Assembly (NCBI GenBank): GCA_963931925.1
Contig: OZ007572.1
Span: 26,701,191-26,765,190 of the forward strand
Length of the DNA stretch: 64,000 nt
Direction: 5' to 3'
Origin: Onchidella celtica
Lineage: Eukaryota > Mollusca > Gastropoda > Systellommatophora > Onchidiidae
This document shows positions 43,601 through 55,540 of the stretch, in pieces (the first letter of the stretch is position 1; every line of letters starts with the position of its first letter). Both the position numbers and the translations under genes were made by a program. The notes under the pieces were generated by a model that had not been told where the DNA came from, searched no databases, and was given only the letters and a program-made list of their open reading frames with translations.

Positions 43601-44452
43601 ACTCTTCATCTCATTATCTCGTGTCCTCCCAGAATCTCAATTCTTCCCCTTGCTCTGAATTAACTAACCCGACGGGAAACAATTATTTTCAGACCAGCTT
43701 ACCTTCAAGAAATTTTTAATGACGATACGCGGGAACAATGCCGGAAATCTGATTAGACAAAGTTTCCACACCTGCGGCCATAATAAGGTTAGCAGCATAA
43801 TTATTTTGTTAGACAAACCGATGATTCATCTTTCCCTTTGCCATACAATGAAACTGCCCGTGGCTTCAAATCTATTTTCTTTCATAAAATTTCTGCCGAG
43901 CGATACAAATCAAGTTCTCCACAACCTCGTCATTTTTGGACATTATAAATAATAATTGTCTTAAAACCAAAATTCTCGTTCCTCTTAAGCCTGGGAAATC
44001 ACCAAATTACAAAAGAAAATACATCTGGTATTTATCTACGATTCTCTTGTATGGCATTTACTTAATATTCACATTTTTCACACAACTTCTTTTCAGATCT
44101 ATTCAAAACAATTTTTGAGAATTTTACCTATGTAATAGAGTTTATGCGGAACTTTTTAATTCTATTTGTGAAATCTAGATTGATGAAACTCTGAAAACGA
44201 AACATAAACAGGAATACCCAAATAGACCGTGACAGGCGCAAGATGGCGGTCATCGTGCCGACACGCCGTAAAACGCAAACTCAAACACACTATAATAAAA
44301 TTTAATGTCTCAGTATCGCAAATTTAGCTTTCAAGGCAAAAAGTCCGTGCGCGCTTAACATTTTACACAGATTTTTTGCGACATTTTTACTGGAGCATGG
44401 ATAACCCCTGCATTGAACTATAACGCCTCTGTTACACTTGGGGCGTACAATA
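43601..44452. other. Stretch without recognised gene
   Basis: AT-rich. A Rep-S2-related block, reverse strand, lies near 44217–44290 (GACACGCCGTAAAACGCAAA). Confidence 0.35.
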
Positions 44453-44782
44453 CTGCGACCTTAATTCTTGTTTGTTCCACCTCAGCTTTTTACACAACTG
44501 AGAAATTCGACATTAAAAGTTTGTGGTGTTAGTATTATGATAATTGATATGGGGTTAGAATTAACTGGAACAGTGAAACAAGTGTGTATTTGTTATACCT
44601 CTTCTACATACTAAAAGTTTTTGAAACAAGTGTCAAAGTGTGCATTTGTTATATCTCTTCTACATACTAAAAGTTTTTGAAACAAGTGTCAAAGTGTGCA
44701 TTTGTTATATCTCTTCTACATACTAAAAGTTTTCCAGTTTTTTCAAAATTGGAGACAGAACAAACAAGAACTAAGGTCACGA
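44453..44782 (+). mobile_element. Rep-A MITE, copy 7, with internal 56-bp triplication and TA duplication
   Basis: Ends CTGCGACCTTAATTCTTGTT and AAGAACTAAGGTCACGA, with TA on both sides (44451–44452, 44783–44784). The block CATTTGTTATAYCTCTTCTA…CTAAAAGTTTTTGAAACAAG is repeated three times at 56-bp spacing (CTAAAAG at 44611, 44667, 44723), lengthening this copy to 330 bp. Confidence 0.85.
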
Positions 44783-44937
44783 TAGTTCGTGGTCTCTCAG
44801 ATGCGATTTAACACAGTAACGACTCCGTATATTGAGTATTTTGCGCCAGAGAGCCGCATGGTATGTCATTGCCTGAAAATGGTCATCCACGTGACTCAAG
44901 GAAGAGGCAATTGTGTATCGCGCGTTTTTCTGCTTCT

Positions 44938-45068
44938 CAAGTCACAACTCGAGTTTGGGAGAAAGCGCGTCGACTTGCCAACAGTCACATTGTGCTAGGA
45001 CGAAGCAAGAAGATAGACAGAATGCAAGAGAATGATAAAACAAACGCTCCCACCAACCACCCGTGACA
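44938..45068 (+). repeat. SINE-like block Rep-S2, copy
   Basis: CTCGAGTTTGGGAGAAAGCG, GTCGACTTGCCAACAGTCAC, ATTGTGCTAGGACGAAGCAA, GATAGACAGAATGCAAGA and AATGATAAAAC follow the Rep-S2 order. Confidence 0.55.
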
Positions 45069-46040
45069 AGCCATAACAGAGACGGAACTTCTCAATCAGC
45101 CAAAATATAGAGGATTTTAAAATGTCTGTGTTTAGTTCGTTTTTCTTTTGTATTTTTGAAAAGCCTCTTTAAAAAAGCCATTCTGACAACCGCCAGAGGA
45201 TTAAATAGGATTAAATCTAAGGATTAAAATAGAGTGGAATAGGACATGGTTTTCAGATAGATAAAAATGTAGTTCTAACATTTGCCTTCAAGTAACATTA
45301 CACTGCTTATTAAATTTGTATCACATCCGACTTGTATATCCGAGCAATATGGTGGCTATAACAGCCCATGGCGATCTCCAAATCCCCTGTTAGCCTATTC
45401 CTCTCGAACCACTCTTTGCCTATCAAAGAAAGCTGGAGTTAGCCTCATTTAAGCAGTAGTATTATTTTATCTTTTATCTTCACAGTGCAATAATACTACT
45501 CAATATAGAATACAACAGATTCGTGTGGAGTTTTTATACACCAGCAAATGCTTCAAGCAATTCAGTGAAAAATCTTAATTCGATGATAATATATCACTGA
45601 TCTCCCCAAAAAGCGTCCAGTGCAAAGGCCTCTTTACAGGATCCGTAGTTTTGATGGCACAGTTTACGTACGTATTGTCAGACCTGCCAACAAAATGAAA
45701 TCTGAAGTAAGGACACCCCAGTGCCACGTGGCAATGAGACATCGACGACATTTAAATGGATGGGAGTTATTGTTCCTGAACCCCTGTCCTGTGTCTGAAT
45801 AACAGAAAGTTAAGTCAGAAACAAAACAAAACAAAAACAAACAAAAAAAGCGGGTGCCTTTGAACCAATTCATTTACGGTCGACTACTGGCATACGTTTT
45901 CGCACCTCACTCCTTCTCTTGAGCGTGAGTATTTATTCCGCAAGCTCGAGTGCTAGGTCACCTGTCGTTATTATACAACGCATTCAAAGATGAAGAATAA
46001 TACATGCAGAATGTGTGTGCACAAGCAATTTTTGCAATTT
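45069..46040. other. Stretch without recognised gene
   Basis: No exon or repeat recognised. Confidence 0.35.
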
Positions 46041-46041
46041 A

Positions 46042-46205
46042 CGTCTCTCTCTCTCTTCCCCCCCCCCTCTCGCTTTCTCCCTTTCCTCCTCTCTCTTTCT
46101 CTCTCTCTCTCCCTCTTTCTCTCTCTCCCCCTTTCTCTTTCTCTCTCTCCATTTCTCTCTCTGTCTCTGTCTCTCTCTCTCTCTGTCTTTCCCCCTTCTT
46201 CCCCC
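46042..46205 (+). repeat. CT-rich microsatellite
   Basis: Interrupted (CT)n and (CTTT)n with C-runs. All long open frames here are artefacts. Confidence 0.9.
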
Positions 46206-46870
46206 CTCTCATTTCATCCCCTTCCTTGTCCATCCCGATCAATCAGTAATCCGATTTTACACTATATCAGCCTGTAGTAAGTACATTGTGTCATTTATAG
46301 AAGGGCTTTAATATGAAAAAAGAGTATCCACCTCTCTACATATTAATAATCTTCAGGCCCAACTCTACCTATATGAAAAATTGCCCTAGCCTGGCCTCGA
46401 GCCCGGTTTCACCACGCAACCATCCACCACTATCGAAAGGCAAATTAAGGGAATTTCTCTTTGCCCTCATTATCAGTTAATTTTCTCTAGAGGCCACTGG
46501 CCTCATTAGTTTCTCAACACTGAACTACAAGAGCCCTGGAACTGTAAAAGATTCCTTTCTCTTTCTACTTTGTCCTTTTTGTAACCATCAATAAGTAATC
46601 TAACGTATTAAAGCAAGGGGCTAATCTTTCCTCTAGTTTGACACTGTCTACCAGTAATTGACGCTCTTCGTATGCCTTGGACATTCTCCTACTATCATTT
46701 CACACTGAATTTCTTGCTGGAAATACTGCCAGTATTGGAGTACATCACTGAATTTTATATAACGAATGTATGTATGTCGGCAAAGTGGACCCAAATTGCT
46801 TTAACGTGAAGTAGTAAGAACTCTTTATTTCTTTCTCTCTCTATCTCTCCCCTCTCTCTCTTTCTCTCCG
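46206..46870. other. Stretch without recognised gene
   Basis: Unique-looking AT-rich sequence. Confidence 0.35.
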
Positions 46871-46876
46871 TGCATC

Positions 46877-47080
<204 letters not shown>

Positions 47081-47375
47081 ACAATCTATTTTGCCTATCT
47101 ATCTGTCTCTGTCTGTCTGTCTCTGTCTGTCTCTGACTCTGCCTGTCTCTATCTCTATTTCTGTTCCCACAAATATACTTTCATGCTGTACAAATCATAC
47201 AAGGCCTAAGGGAGACATGGTACTATCAGTCAGTCAATGGTACTTTGCCATATAGAACAAGGCCATGAGATAAGGCGAATATTGATGAATGCATAACAAC
47301 TGACAAACACTCTGTGAAAGTAACACTATAATTATGATCTAATTATTCTATTACTTGTTCATTTATTATCTTATC

Positions 47376-49288
47376 GATAGATAAAAATGAACAACTGAAT
47401 AGGTGGGTAGAGCATTACTCTCTGTTGTATTCAACTGAGAAAAATATTCCACCAGATTTTGAGGAACACCTCCAAAAACTGCCAATAATGGCCGAACTTG
47501 ACGCTGAACCTTCCTTAGTCGAGCTTTCCAATGCAATCGACCACCTGTCTGCTGGAAAAGCCACAGGAAGTGACAACATTCCTGCAGAGGTATTAAAAGA
47601 CCTAAAAGGCCCACTATTACCACACCTGTATAATCTGTTACTGCAGTGTTGGAAAGAAGGCGTGATACCACATGATATGAGAGACGCCAAAATTGTCACA
47701 CTTTACAAGAACAAAGGAGACAAAGGCGACTGCAACAACTATCGAGGCATATCCCTCCTCAGCATTACTGGAAAGGCTTTTGCTCGCGTCATCCTCTGCC
47801 GCCTTCAACAACTGGCGGAAAAAGTCTTACCAGAAACACAATGTGGCTTTCGAAGCAAACGATCAACTATTGACATGATATTTGCACTTCGGCAAATCCA
47901 AGAAAAATGTAAAGAACAAAACAGGCCGCTTATAACATGCTTTGTGGACCTAACAAAGGCTTTCGACACCGTAAGCCGATCTGGCCTGTATGCAGTCCTT
48001 AAATCCATAGGCTGTCCACCAACATTGCTAAAACTTATTGCATCCTTCCACACTGACATGAGGGCATGTGTCAACTTTGAGGGCTGCACATCCAATTCAT
48101 TTGCTGTAAACAGCGGTGTGAAGCAGGGATGTGTTCTTGCTCCTACCTTATTTGGTATATATTTTGCAGCCCTACTCAAGAATGCCTTTGGTCAATGTTC
48201 AGGTGGAGTACTTATTAACACCAGAGTGGACGGCTCCATTTTTAATGTTGCCAGACTAAAAGCAAAATCTCGTACAGAGCATATTATGTTACAAGAGCTC
48301 CTCTTCGCAGATGATGCTGCAATCGTGGCCCACGATGAAACCACGCTCCAGGCTCTCATCAATAGCCTTGCCAAAGCCTGTGACAAATTCATGCTAAAGA
48401 TCAGTGTCTCAAAAACTGTAGTTTTGACACAAGGCTTGAGAAACCCCAACCCAATCATGCTGAATGGCTCTCCTCTGGAGCAAGTGGGAAAATTCTGCTA
48501 CCTAGGCTCAACCATCAGTGGTAGCACAGACATAACAACTGAAATAAATGCCAGAATAGGAAAGGCGGCCACAGCTTTTGGCAAACTCTCAAAAAGGGTG
48601 TGGAACAATAGCAAGCTGACCATCAAAACAAAGGTACTCGTGTACCAAACTTGCGTCCTAAGCACCCTGCTGTATGGCTCAGAGACATGGACCACCTACT
48701 CCAAACATGAAAGATCCCTCAACTCCTTCCACCTGCGCTGCCTACGCAAAATTCTCAAGATCAAGTGGCAAGACAGGATCTCAAATATCGAAGTTCTGAG
48801 CCGAGCCAACATTCCATCAACTCAGGCTCTCCTAGGCAAAAAAAGACTGCGGTGGCTTGGACATCTCCACCGTATGGAAAATGATCGCATCCCCAGACAA
48901 ATTCTCTACGGGGAACTTGCTACTGGCAACCGACCCAGAGGTAGGCCACATCTGCGATTCAAAGACACTTGCAAGGTCACGATGAAAGCATTCAACATCG
49001 ACCCCAATGAATGGGAGAACCTTGCAAATGATCGAAGCAGATGGAGACAAAAATTGCGCAGTGGCACGCTCGCAATAGACTTCAAGGCAAAAGAAACATA
49101 CCTGACAAAACGACAGAGGCGGAATGAAAACACTCGCCAAAGTGAACCCAAAAGACTGACCTGCAATCACTGCCATCGCACTCTCGGGTCAAACATTGGT
49201 AGAATAAGCCACGAGAGAAGCTGTCAGTCAAAGTGAAAGTGAATATTCTAGCTGCTAAGACCGTCTGTAAAGACGCTAAAGGCCATAT
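47376..49288 (+). mobile_element. 5'-truncated LINE with 11-bp target-site duplication
   Basis: A 1913-bp insertion flanked by ATTATCTTATC at 47365–47375 and 49289–49299. It starts inside the protein, after the endonuclease, which is the usual 5' truncation of LINE copies. It ends ~50 bp after the stop without a long poly-A. The open frame and perfect duplication point to a recent insertion. Confidence 0.9.
47377..49236 (+). CDS. LINE reverse transcriptase (5'-truncated, frame open)
   Basis: The frame is open from the truncation point (IDKNEQLNRWVEHYSLLYST); the first possible conventional start is far downstream, so no native start exists. Motifs counted from 47425: IVTLYKNKGDKGDCNNYRGI (~90), LPETQCGFRSKRST, FVDLTKAFDTV (~172), SGVKQGCVLAPTLFG, catalytic LLFADDAAIVAH (~291), FCYLGSTISG, LLYGSETWTTY, KRLRWLGHLHRM. 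It closes with a finger-like CNHCHRTLGSNIGRISHERS followed by Cys (C-x2-C-x12-H-x4-C). It has the same architecture as the LINE at 35–39 kb but is clearly diverged. No frameshift or stop interrupts it. It lacks an endonuclease and promoter, so it cannot move by itself. Confidence 0.92.
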   Translation: MDKNEQLNRWVEHYSLLYSTEKNIPPDFEEHLQKLPIMAELDAEPSLVELSNAIDHLSAGKATGSDNIPAEVLKDLKGPLLPHLYNLLLQCWKEGVIPHDMRDAKIVTLYKNKGDKGDCNNYRGISLLSITGKAFARVILCRLQQLAEKVLPETQCGFRSKRSTIDMIFALRQIQEKCKEQNRPLITCFVDLTKAFDTVSRSGLYAVLKSIGCPPTLLKLIASFHTDMRACVNFEGCTSNSFAVNSGVKQGCVLAPTLFGIYFAALLKNAFGQCSGGVLINTRVDGSIFNVARLKAKSRTEHIMLQELLFADDAAIVAHDETTLQALINSLAKACDKFMLKISVSKTVVLTQGLRNPNPIMLNGSPLEQVGKFCYLGSTISGSTDITTEINARIGKAATAFGKLSKRVWNNSKLTIKTKVLVYQTCVLSTLLYGSETWTTYSKHERSLNSFHLRCLRKILKIKWQDRISNIEVLSRANIPSTQALLGKKRLRWLGHLHRMENDRIPRQILYGELATGNRPRGRPHLRFKDTCKVTMKAFNIDPNEWENLANDRSRWRQKLRSGTLAIDFKAKETYLTKRQRRNENTRQSEPKRLTCNHCHRTLGSNIGRISHERSCQSK

Positions 49289-49299
49289 ATTATCTTATC

Positions 49300-49600
49300 A
49301 TTCTCATTAGGATAAAAAATAATTGTATTATTCATCATTTTCTTATTATAACTTTTCATTGACAAAGAAAAGACGAACATAGGAATTTTGTGACACTTCT
49401 TGTGTATGTTATTTGTTGCAGACACAGTTGATTACAATCAACAATTCTCTTCGGGTTTTAACAGTTTCACAGATTCAAAATGAAACATCGTTTTTCGTGA
49501 ATTTTTTTTTATGTCTAGAGATTCACCAGAATGCAATGTGTTATATATAGTATATAGTGCATTCTCCTTTTGGTTGGTTTTACGTTTCCTTCCAGGCAGG
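49300..49600. other. Stretch without recognised gene
   Basis: AT-rich sequence only. Confidence 0.35.
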
Positions 49601-49832
49601 TGGCAACCTTAGTTCTTGCATGTTCCAACTCCACTTTTTTTGCATAACTGAGGAATTAAACGTGCGCGGCTTTAGTATTATCATAAGGAGTTAAAATAAA
49701 TCGGAACTGTGAAACAGTTTGGTAAGTGGCACAACGCATTTTAAACAAGTGTCAAAGTATGTGTTTGTATTACCTCTTCTACATGCTAAAAGATGTCCAG
49801 TTTTTCAAATAATGGAGATCGAACAGTAGCGA
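49601..49832 (+). mobile_element. Rep-A MITE, copy 8
   Basis: The left end AACCTTAGTTCTTG and the full core are present; the right inverted end is degraded after GGAGATCGAACAG. Confidence 0.75.
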
Positions 49833-50521
49833 GGTATGGGAGACATCAGTCTGAAACAGGCGCGTAAAAATCATTAGAGACAGTCGGAGGGCATTCCAGA
49901 GGCACAAAATTACAAGGTAATTATACTACAGACAACTGATTTCACAAATCTCTTGTTCCGCCTGAAGGTGAAGAATTAATCTAACGACTTGTCGTTGCCT
50001 CACAACTGCATTACTACGGTAAAGGAACGTATAACCGCAAAACAAAATATTAAATGGGATCGGAGGCAAAAAAAACATTCCGCAGCGCTCCAGCTTCATT
50101 CTATGTTCAATATCCATTCTGTGATGACTAAACGAAAGTAAGATGCAAACATGGAGCCAGATTTCATACAATAAGCCTAATTTGCCTTTTTACGGTCATT
50201 TTCCGTACGTCGCATACAAGGCCTCGGGCTCTTCATTTAAGATCTCGTCAGAGACTCATTTTTTTTTCTTTGACAACCAGCCTGAAGAGAGGTGACAATT
50301 ACAGGATCCACGGCATGGCGAATGGTGGAAACGAATAATTAGACCAAAAAAAACAAACCATAACAAAACAAAAACACCGAAGACAATCAAACGCAGATAC
50401 AGATTCACCGACCTCTTGTCTGCGTATCGATTTAATGTTCCAGTGGCTTCGACAATCACGTGAGAGTCAGGGCGGAGGACAATTAATTGCTCATCATTTT
50501 TCCTGGTCTGCGTTTAACATG
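49833..50521. other. Stretch without recognised gene
   Basis: No exon or repeat recognised. Confidence 0.35.
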
Positions 50522-50797
50522 TCGCGGCCTTAGTTCTTGTTTGTTCCAACTCCACTTTTTGCACAACTGAGAAAATCGACGTTAAACGTTTGCGGCTGTA
50601 GTAATTGGATTATCGTCCCGTCACAACAGCCAGTTATGAAAAGTGGTTAGAAATAATCGGCACTGTGAAACAGCTCGATAAGTGCATTAACGCATTTTAA
50701 ACAAGTGTCAAAGTGTGCATTTGTTATACCTTTTCTACATACTAAACTAGCAGTCTTTCAGAAAACTGAGACAGAACAAACAAGAACTTGGGTCCGA
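50522..50797 (+). mobile_element. Rep-A MITE, copy 9, with a ~38-bp inner insertion
   Basis: TCGCGGCCTTAGTTCTTGTT to AAGAACTTGGGTCCGA, with TG on both sides (50520–50521, 50798–50799). After GCGGCTGTAGTAATT there is an extra block, ATTATCGTCCCGTCACAACA…AAAGTGG, that other copies lack. Confidence 0.8.
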
Positions 50798-50914
50798 TGT
50801 TTGCTTATTGTTCTTTTTCTATTGAACTCGGAGTGCAAAGAATCATTAAGTGTGCAGTAGACACTGACTCTGAATACCAAAGATTGCCTCAGCCAAAGAA
50901 AACAACAGTCTACT

Positions 50915-51080
50915 TGCTTCAAGCCGTGCTGCCCCCTACAGATATTTTATGGTTTTCTCTTAATACAAAAAGCGGCAAAAAGAAACTGTTGTATACATAA
51001 ATTATGTAGCAACGCCTCGCGTAAGAAAATGATACAGGAACGCTACAAACAAAATTTATGCAAAGGAAGAAGAACGACAA
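50915..51080 (+). repeat. Rep-F element, copy 4
   Basis: GCTTCAAGCCGTGCTGCCCC, AAAAAGCGGCAAAAAGAAAC, TAGCAACGCCTCGCGTAAGA. A related inverse-like block, GCTTCAAGCCTTGGTGCGAC, lies at ~51280. Confidence 0.5.
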
Positions 51081-52399
51081 ATCAAGCTTTCGGTATATTA
51101 ACATTCGCCAGGAAAAAAAATGTAACAACATAGAAAAGTAGACACGTAAGTAGAAAAAAACAAAGGAAAAAATGTAGTCAAGTGTATGAATGAATCCTAA
51201 ACTTGGATTCTCGGAGCGCAGCGTGTTCGTCCAGGTGGCGTGCCTTTGGTTAGATACCACAGTTTAACCGGTTTAACTTTGCTTCAAGCCTTGGTGCGAC
51301 CGCACAGATTTTCCGTGTGTACGTGTGTGCATGTGTTTGTAATATTTGTGCAAAGGGGTCATTCACAGTGCAGTGTATCCTCTGAATGCGAAAGACAGCC
51401 TTTAGCCAAAAAATACAAGAGAACAGTCACTGATAGTCTACTGTCTTGTCATGCAGGAGTTTCAGGTGTAATTAATATCAATCAATATTATTGTTGTAAC
51501 TGATAGCTTTGTGGTAGTCATTATCACCCGCATTGATCTGAATTTGATTCTAAACGGCATGACACGACCTACAGAAGAAACCAAGAAAAAAAAAAAACGA
51601 ACAGGTTTTACATGATATTATATTAATTTTTTCGTTCTAGAATGGACGATCCTGTTCAAGAAAACGCCATCAACATGGCGACATTGTTCATGCAAAGACG
51701 AATACGTAGATTCATGACGAGAAATTATCCAGAATCGTCTCTAATAGATGGCAAAATGTGATATCCCGTATTGCAGTATCACATATCGTATTAAGAAATG
51801 CCAGCTCGGTTTTTTAACAGAATAACTGTCCTGCCAAAGACCGGCTTTAGAGATTAAAAAAGAAAAAGTATATTAATTTTATAATCGCTTGATTTTGCTA
51901 AATGTCTGGGATTAAGTCGCTTTCTCAGTTATACTGTATGTCGACATTTGAAATAAGCCATCCCGTTATTGTGTTCGATTTGCACTCTTAGCCAACTGTT
52001 GTGTGTGTATATGAATGTGTTTGTGTGAATGTGTGTGCGCGCGCTCTGGATAATATAGAACGCTATATTGTGTCATGGCGCTTCTTTTAGAAAGCATTAC
52101 GTTTATCAGCAAAGGCAGGACACCTCTGGCCTTCAATAATCTCGTTAATTAGGAAACATTGTATCTCTTCACTCGCTGTTTCCGAAATGTTTTAAAATAA
52201 ATATACGATGAAACCTAAAATTTATATAGTAAGGTGGAAATGGCGCAGCTCCTGGTTATCGCTCATCTTCATGGAATTAAATGAGCCAGCGGTGAAGCGT
52301 AGGGGAAGCTGCTTTTCCCCATACATCCCTCATCTTGATAAGAAATGGACAAAATACTGTAAAAAAACAAAAAAACAACAACAACCAGAAAACAGAAAA
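51081..52399. other. Stretch without recognised gene
   Basis: No exon recognised. A short (TG)n lies at ~52000–52040. Confidence 0.35.
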
Positions 52400-52512
52400 C
52401 CTGTGGGCTCGCTGCCAGGCTTGAACCAAAGTCAAAATGAGGCAAAAAGAACAGAAAAGGTTGTATGTAGCAAAGCCTAGAGTAAGAACTAATACAGAAA
52501 CGATACAATAAT
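52400..52512 (+). repeat. Rep-F element, copy 5
   Basis: CCTGTGGGCTCGCTGCCAGG, AAAATGAGGCAAAAAGAACA and GTATGTAGCAAAGCCTAGAG follow the family order. Confidence 0.55.
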
Positions 52513-52587
52513 AAGCCAAGTGAGCACGTAAGCATACTTACACAAATATAATGCCCTCAACCTCCAACTGCCAACATCAATTATTAA

Positions 52588-52655
52588 AACACACACACAA
52601 ACACATCTACACACACGCATGCACGCACGCTCACACAGGCAGACACACACACACT
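52588..52655 (+). repeat. CA-rich microsatellite
   Basis: Interrupted (CA)n with CACGCATGCACGCACG. Confidence 0.85.
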
Positions 52656-52732
52656 GACGAACTGTGGCAAATATAAGGTTTCATTCATTTCATGCGCAAT
52701 AACATTACCTTTTTGACTCAGTTTATACTAGG

Positions 52733-52995
52733 ACAAAAATCGAATTGGCCTGGCCAAACGGAAAGAACGGAAGACAACAGATGGACAAGGCGTTGCACTC
52801 AATTGAGGTCGAGAAAAGGAAAGGGAATAAGAAGACGCCCCGAAAAAGACGATGGAGAGATGATATTGTGCAGACAGGTGGACAGGCATGGACAAGACGA
52901 ACGGAAAAAAAGAGAAGATTGGAGATCTTTGACGAAGGCGAAGCTCTACATCTCGCAGTGGTCGGACAAGGCCCAAGAAGATCAAGAATATTACC
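52733..52995 (+). pseudogene. LINE fragment, reverse-transcriptase C-terminal tail
   Basis: Frame pieces: TERTEDNRWTRRCTQLRSRK, then in the next frame KRRWRDDIVQTGGQAWTRRT, then back to KREDWRSLTKAKLY. This matches the conserved post-RT region of animal LINEs (EDNRWTRR…RKGKRxRGRPxxRWRDDI…WRxL). Two frameshifts separate the pieces. It is the same lineage as the fragment at 31421–31689 and covers the next part of the protein. Confidence 0.72.
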
Positions 52996-53029
52996 TTTTT
53001 TTTTCTCTATTCTGGAAAAAAAATTATAA

Positions 53030-53387
53030 AGGAATGGTTGGGTCTACAAATGGCATAGGATAATTAAAAATGAACTCGGTATTTTTTTAATGTTCTTAAA
53101 TCTTGCTCAATAAACAGGTCACATGGTGAACATGTATCGGTGCTAATAATAAAAACAGCAACAGCAATAACAAAAATTAAACTATGATATTTCTGGAAAG
53201 AAGTAGATTTTGAAATTCATAAGATTTTTATTTTTTTTTTGCATGGCAAAAATCGTTCGGTTGCTAATTTCTTCCATATCATGTTTTCCATAATGGGATT
53301 TTTAATATCAATTTAATAGAATTACTGTTCTTCATGTCTCAAACAACCCCAAAAGGAGCTTCACGGGAAAAGAGTACGAAGTTAAAT
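53030..53387. other. Stretch without recognised gene
   Basis: AT-rich sequence only. Confidence 0.35.
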
Positions 53388-53512
53388 ACTCTTACATAAA
53401 GCTAATTATATAATTTCCAAATGTTTAGATACTCTCTTACATAAAGCTAATTATATAATTTCCAAATGTTTAGATACTCTCTTACATAAAGCTAATTATA
53501 TAATTTGCAATG
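53388..53512 (+). repeat. 45-bp tandem repeat, ~2.8 units
   Basis: CTTACATAAAGCTAATTATA starts at 53391, 53436 and 53481. The units are almost identical. Confidence 0.9.
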
Positions 53513-54484
53513 TCTGGTTAGTGTTTTTAGAAAATATTGGAGCTTTCCATAAAACTGCACTTATTATGTAAAGCAACTGTATTGCAAATACATTAATTTT
53601 CTTATATAACCGGTCGCTTATATAACGGATACTTTGATAATATGTTTAAAAATGTCGTGCAGGTCATTTTTAGACGCACTTGCGATAGGCGTTTCGTACT
53701 CAACTGAACGGTTCATCTCTGACATTTAACAATTTATATAGCAACAACAATGACAATATCTATAACAGGACCACGGAGTTACCAGGTTATTTTTAAAATG
53801 TTTAACATTTAAGAGAAATTCCCGGCTCTTATCAGTAAAACAATTTTTACCTGTGTCGCAATGGGGATATTTTAAAACATGTCTCTGTATCACAGACAGT
53901 TATTATTAAGTCGATCGTTGAACTGCGGATCTGCGTCTGTGTGGGTTGTATATTTTCTTTCTTTCCCCCAATAATCATTGTAAAAGAGAACAGTATCATT
54001 AATGCTCGCCGAGGCACATCTGTGCAGAAGTAGGTCGATAACGTCTATTTTAACCCTATTTTACGTTCTGTCGGTTGGGGCATGTTATGATGACAAATGT
54101 GACATGCTCAACCTGAGGCTGGTGACAACAAGTAACAAGTACTTACTCACATCCACACTAGAATTAGAGGCATGACGTGACTAAGCAGTGCAGCGGTGTC
54201 GACATTAATTTCTCAGAATTATTCTGTGCACAATGGCAAAGGCCATTCTTGTCATTTCCAAAATAGACGAAACCGGTTGTTTTTTTTTCTTCTCAAAATT
54301 CTTTGTAACACCTCAACGGATCGCAAATTAATAGTTTTTGCACACATGGTAACTGGAACATATTTTTTTTTCATTAAATTTCCTCCACATATATTTTTTT
54401 CTTCATAACGATTACTAAAAAAAAAAATAATAAAGAATTTACATGGCACAAAAAAAGTAACGATATACTGTAATTTACTACCTC
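53513..54484. other. Stretch without recognised gene
   Basis: AT-rich sequence only. Confidence 0.35.
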
Positions 54485-54792
54485 AGTGTTTCCCGAGATG
54501 GAGCGTGTCGGTATTTTGGTGGGGCGTGAAACTTCAGAATGGAACGTAGGAATTTTTCATAGGAATCTTTAATTTCATAGTGTAGTTTAACTAAACTGTG
54601 TAGATAAAATATTGTTTATTTACGCCGTGTTGCTGGTTTCCTTGTTCAGCTCGGATTAAAACAGAATATTTGTTATATATCTTTACTATGTACTAACTTT
54701 GTATGATCATGGTGGGGGGAGGGGGGGGGGGCTTTTTTTTTGGTGTTAAATTGAAGTGGGGCGTGGGACAAAAAAGGATTGAAAAACAATGG
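54485..54792. mobile_element. Degraded hAT-like MITE
   Basis: The start CAGTGTTTCCCGAGATGG and end GGATTGAAAAACAATGG resemble inverted hAT termini. GTGGGGCGTG occurs near both ends in direct order. No clean 8-bp duplication. Confidence 0.4.
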
Positions 54793-55079
54793 TCTAACGG
54801 TCCTCTGTCCATTCCACTTAATCACAAATAAGGATTTTCGCAAATTTGTTTTACTGCAATGTTTTGTATAAACTCTTAAATGTTTAGGGCTTTTTTATTG
54901 GGTAAATTTTAGTTTATTGTCATATTTATTATCAGCTTTTATCCGTATTACTATTGCTCACTCTAATTCAATCATGGATTGAAACAGAGACGTGTAATAA
55001 ACAGCGTGATGAGTAATAAAGTAATAGAATACTATGTGCATTCTTTGAGGTCGTCGAAGTGCAGGCGTAATTAAATGTG
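54793..55079. other. Stretch without recognised gene
   Basis: AT-rich sequence only. Confidence 0.3.
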
Positions 55080-55438
55080 CCCCCCCCCCCATCCTCCCTC
55101 TCTCTCTCATATAATAAAAGTAATAAACTACAGTCTTGCTTCAGAACTCATGCGCACCAGAACACTACGCACCAGACTGAACGCTTGATACGGTTACTTT
55201 TTATGACATGCACGGTACTGTTATATTACGAAACAAACATGCAAAAATACAGATGTTACATAGCAATAAACATTGTTATTTTTTAAAAATACATGCTTGA
55301 AGTAAACAACTTTTAATTATAGCCATCATCTCCCTTATCTCAATTGCCACCTTCCTGCCAAATTAAAGGCCTGAAGAGTGTATAGTTTGGTCAGTTACTC
55401 ATGCCAAAGGCTGCAAGTTACTGAAGTATATAATAGAT
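55080..55438 (+). repeat. Dispersed repeat Rep-E, copy 2
   Basis: C-run and short CT tract, then ~330 bp nearly identical to 18780–19108. The (CT)n head is far shorter here, so the microsatellite has changed length after the copies separated. Confidence 0.8.
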
Positions 55439-55474
55439 AAATTCGGAGACCATTAGCACGCACTAAGATCTGAT

Positions 55475-55540
55475 TTTGAGTTTGATTTTAAGTTTTACGG
55501 CGCGTGCGCACGATAGCAGCCACTTTGCGCCTTTCAGGGT
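55475..55540 (+). repeat. Rep-S2-related block
   Basis: GAGTTTGATTTTAAGTTTTA, CGGCGCGTGCGCACGATAGC and CACTTTGCGCCTTTCAG are shared with ~61955–62020 and, inverted, with ~44217–44290. Confidence 0.5.
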
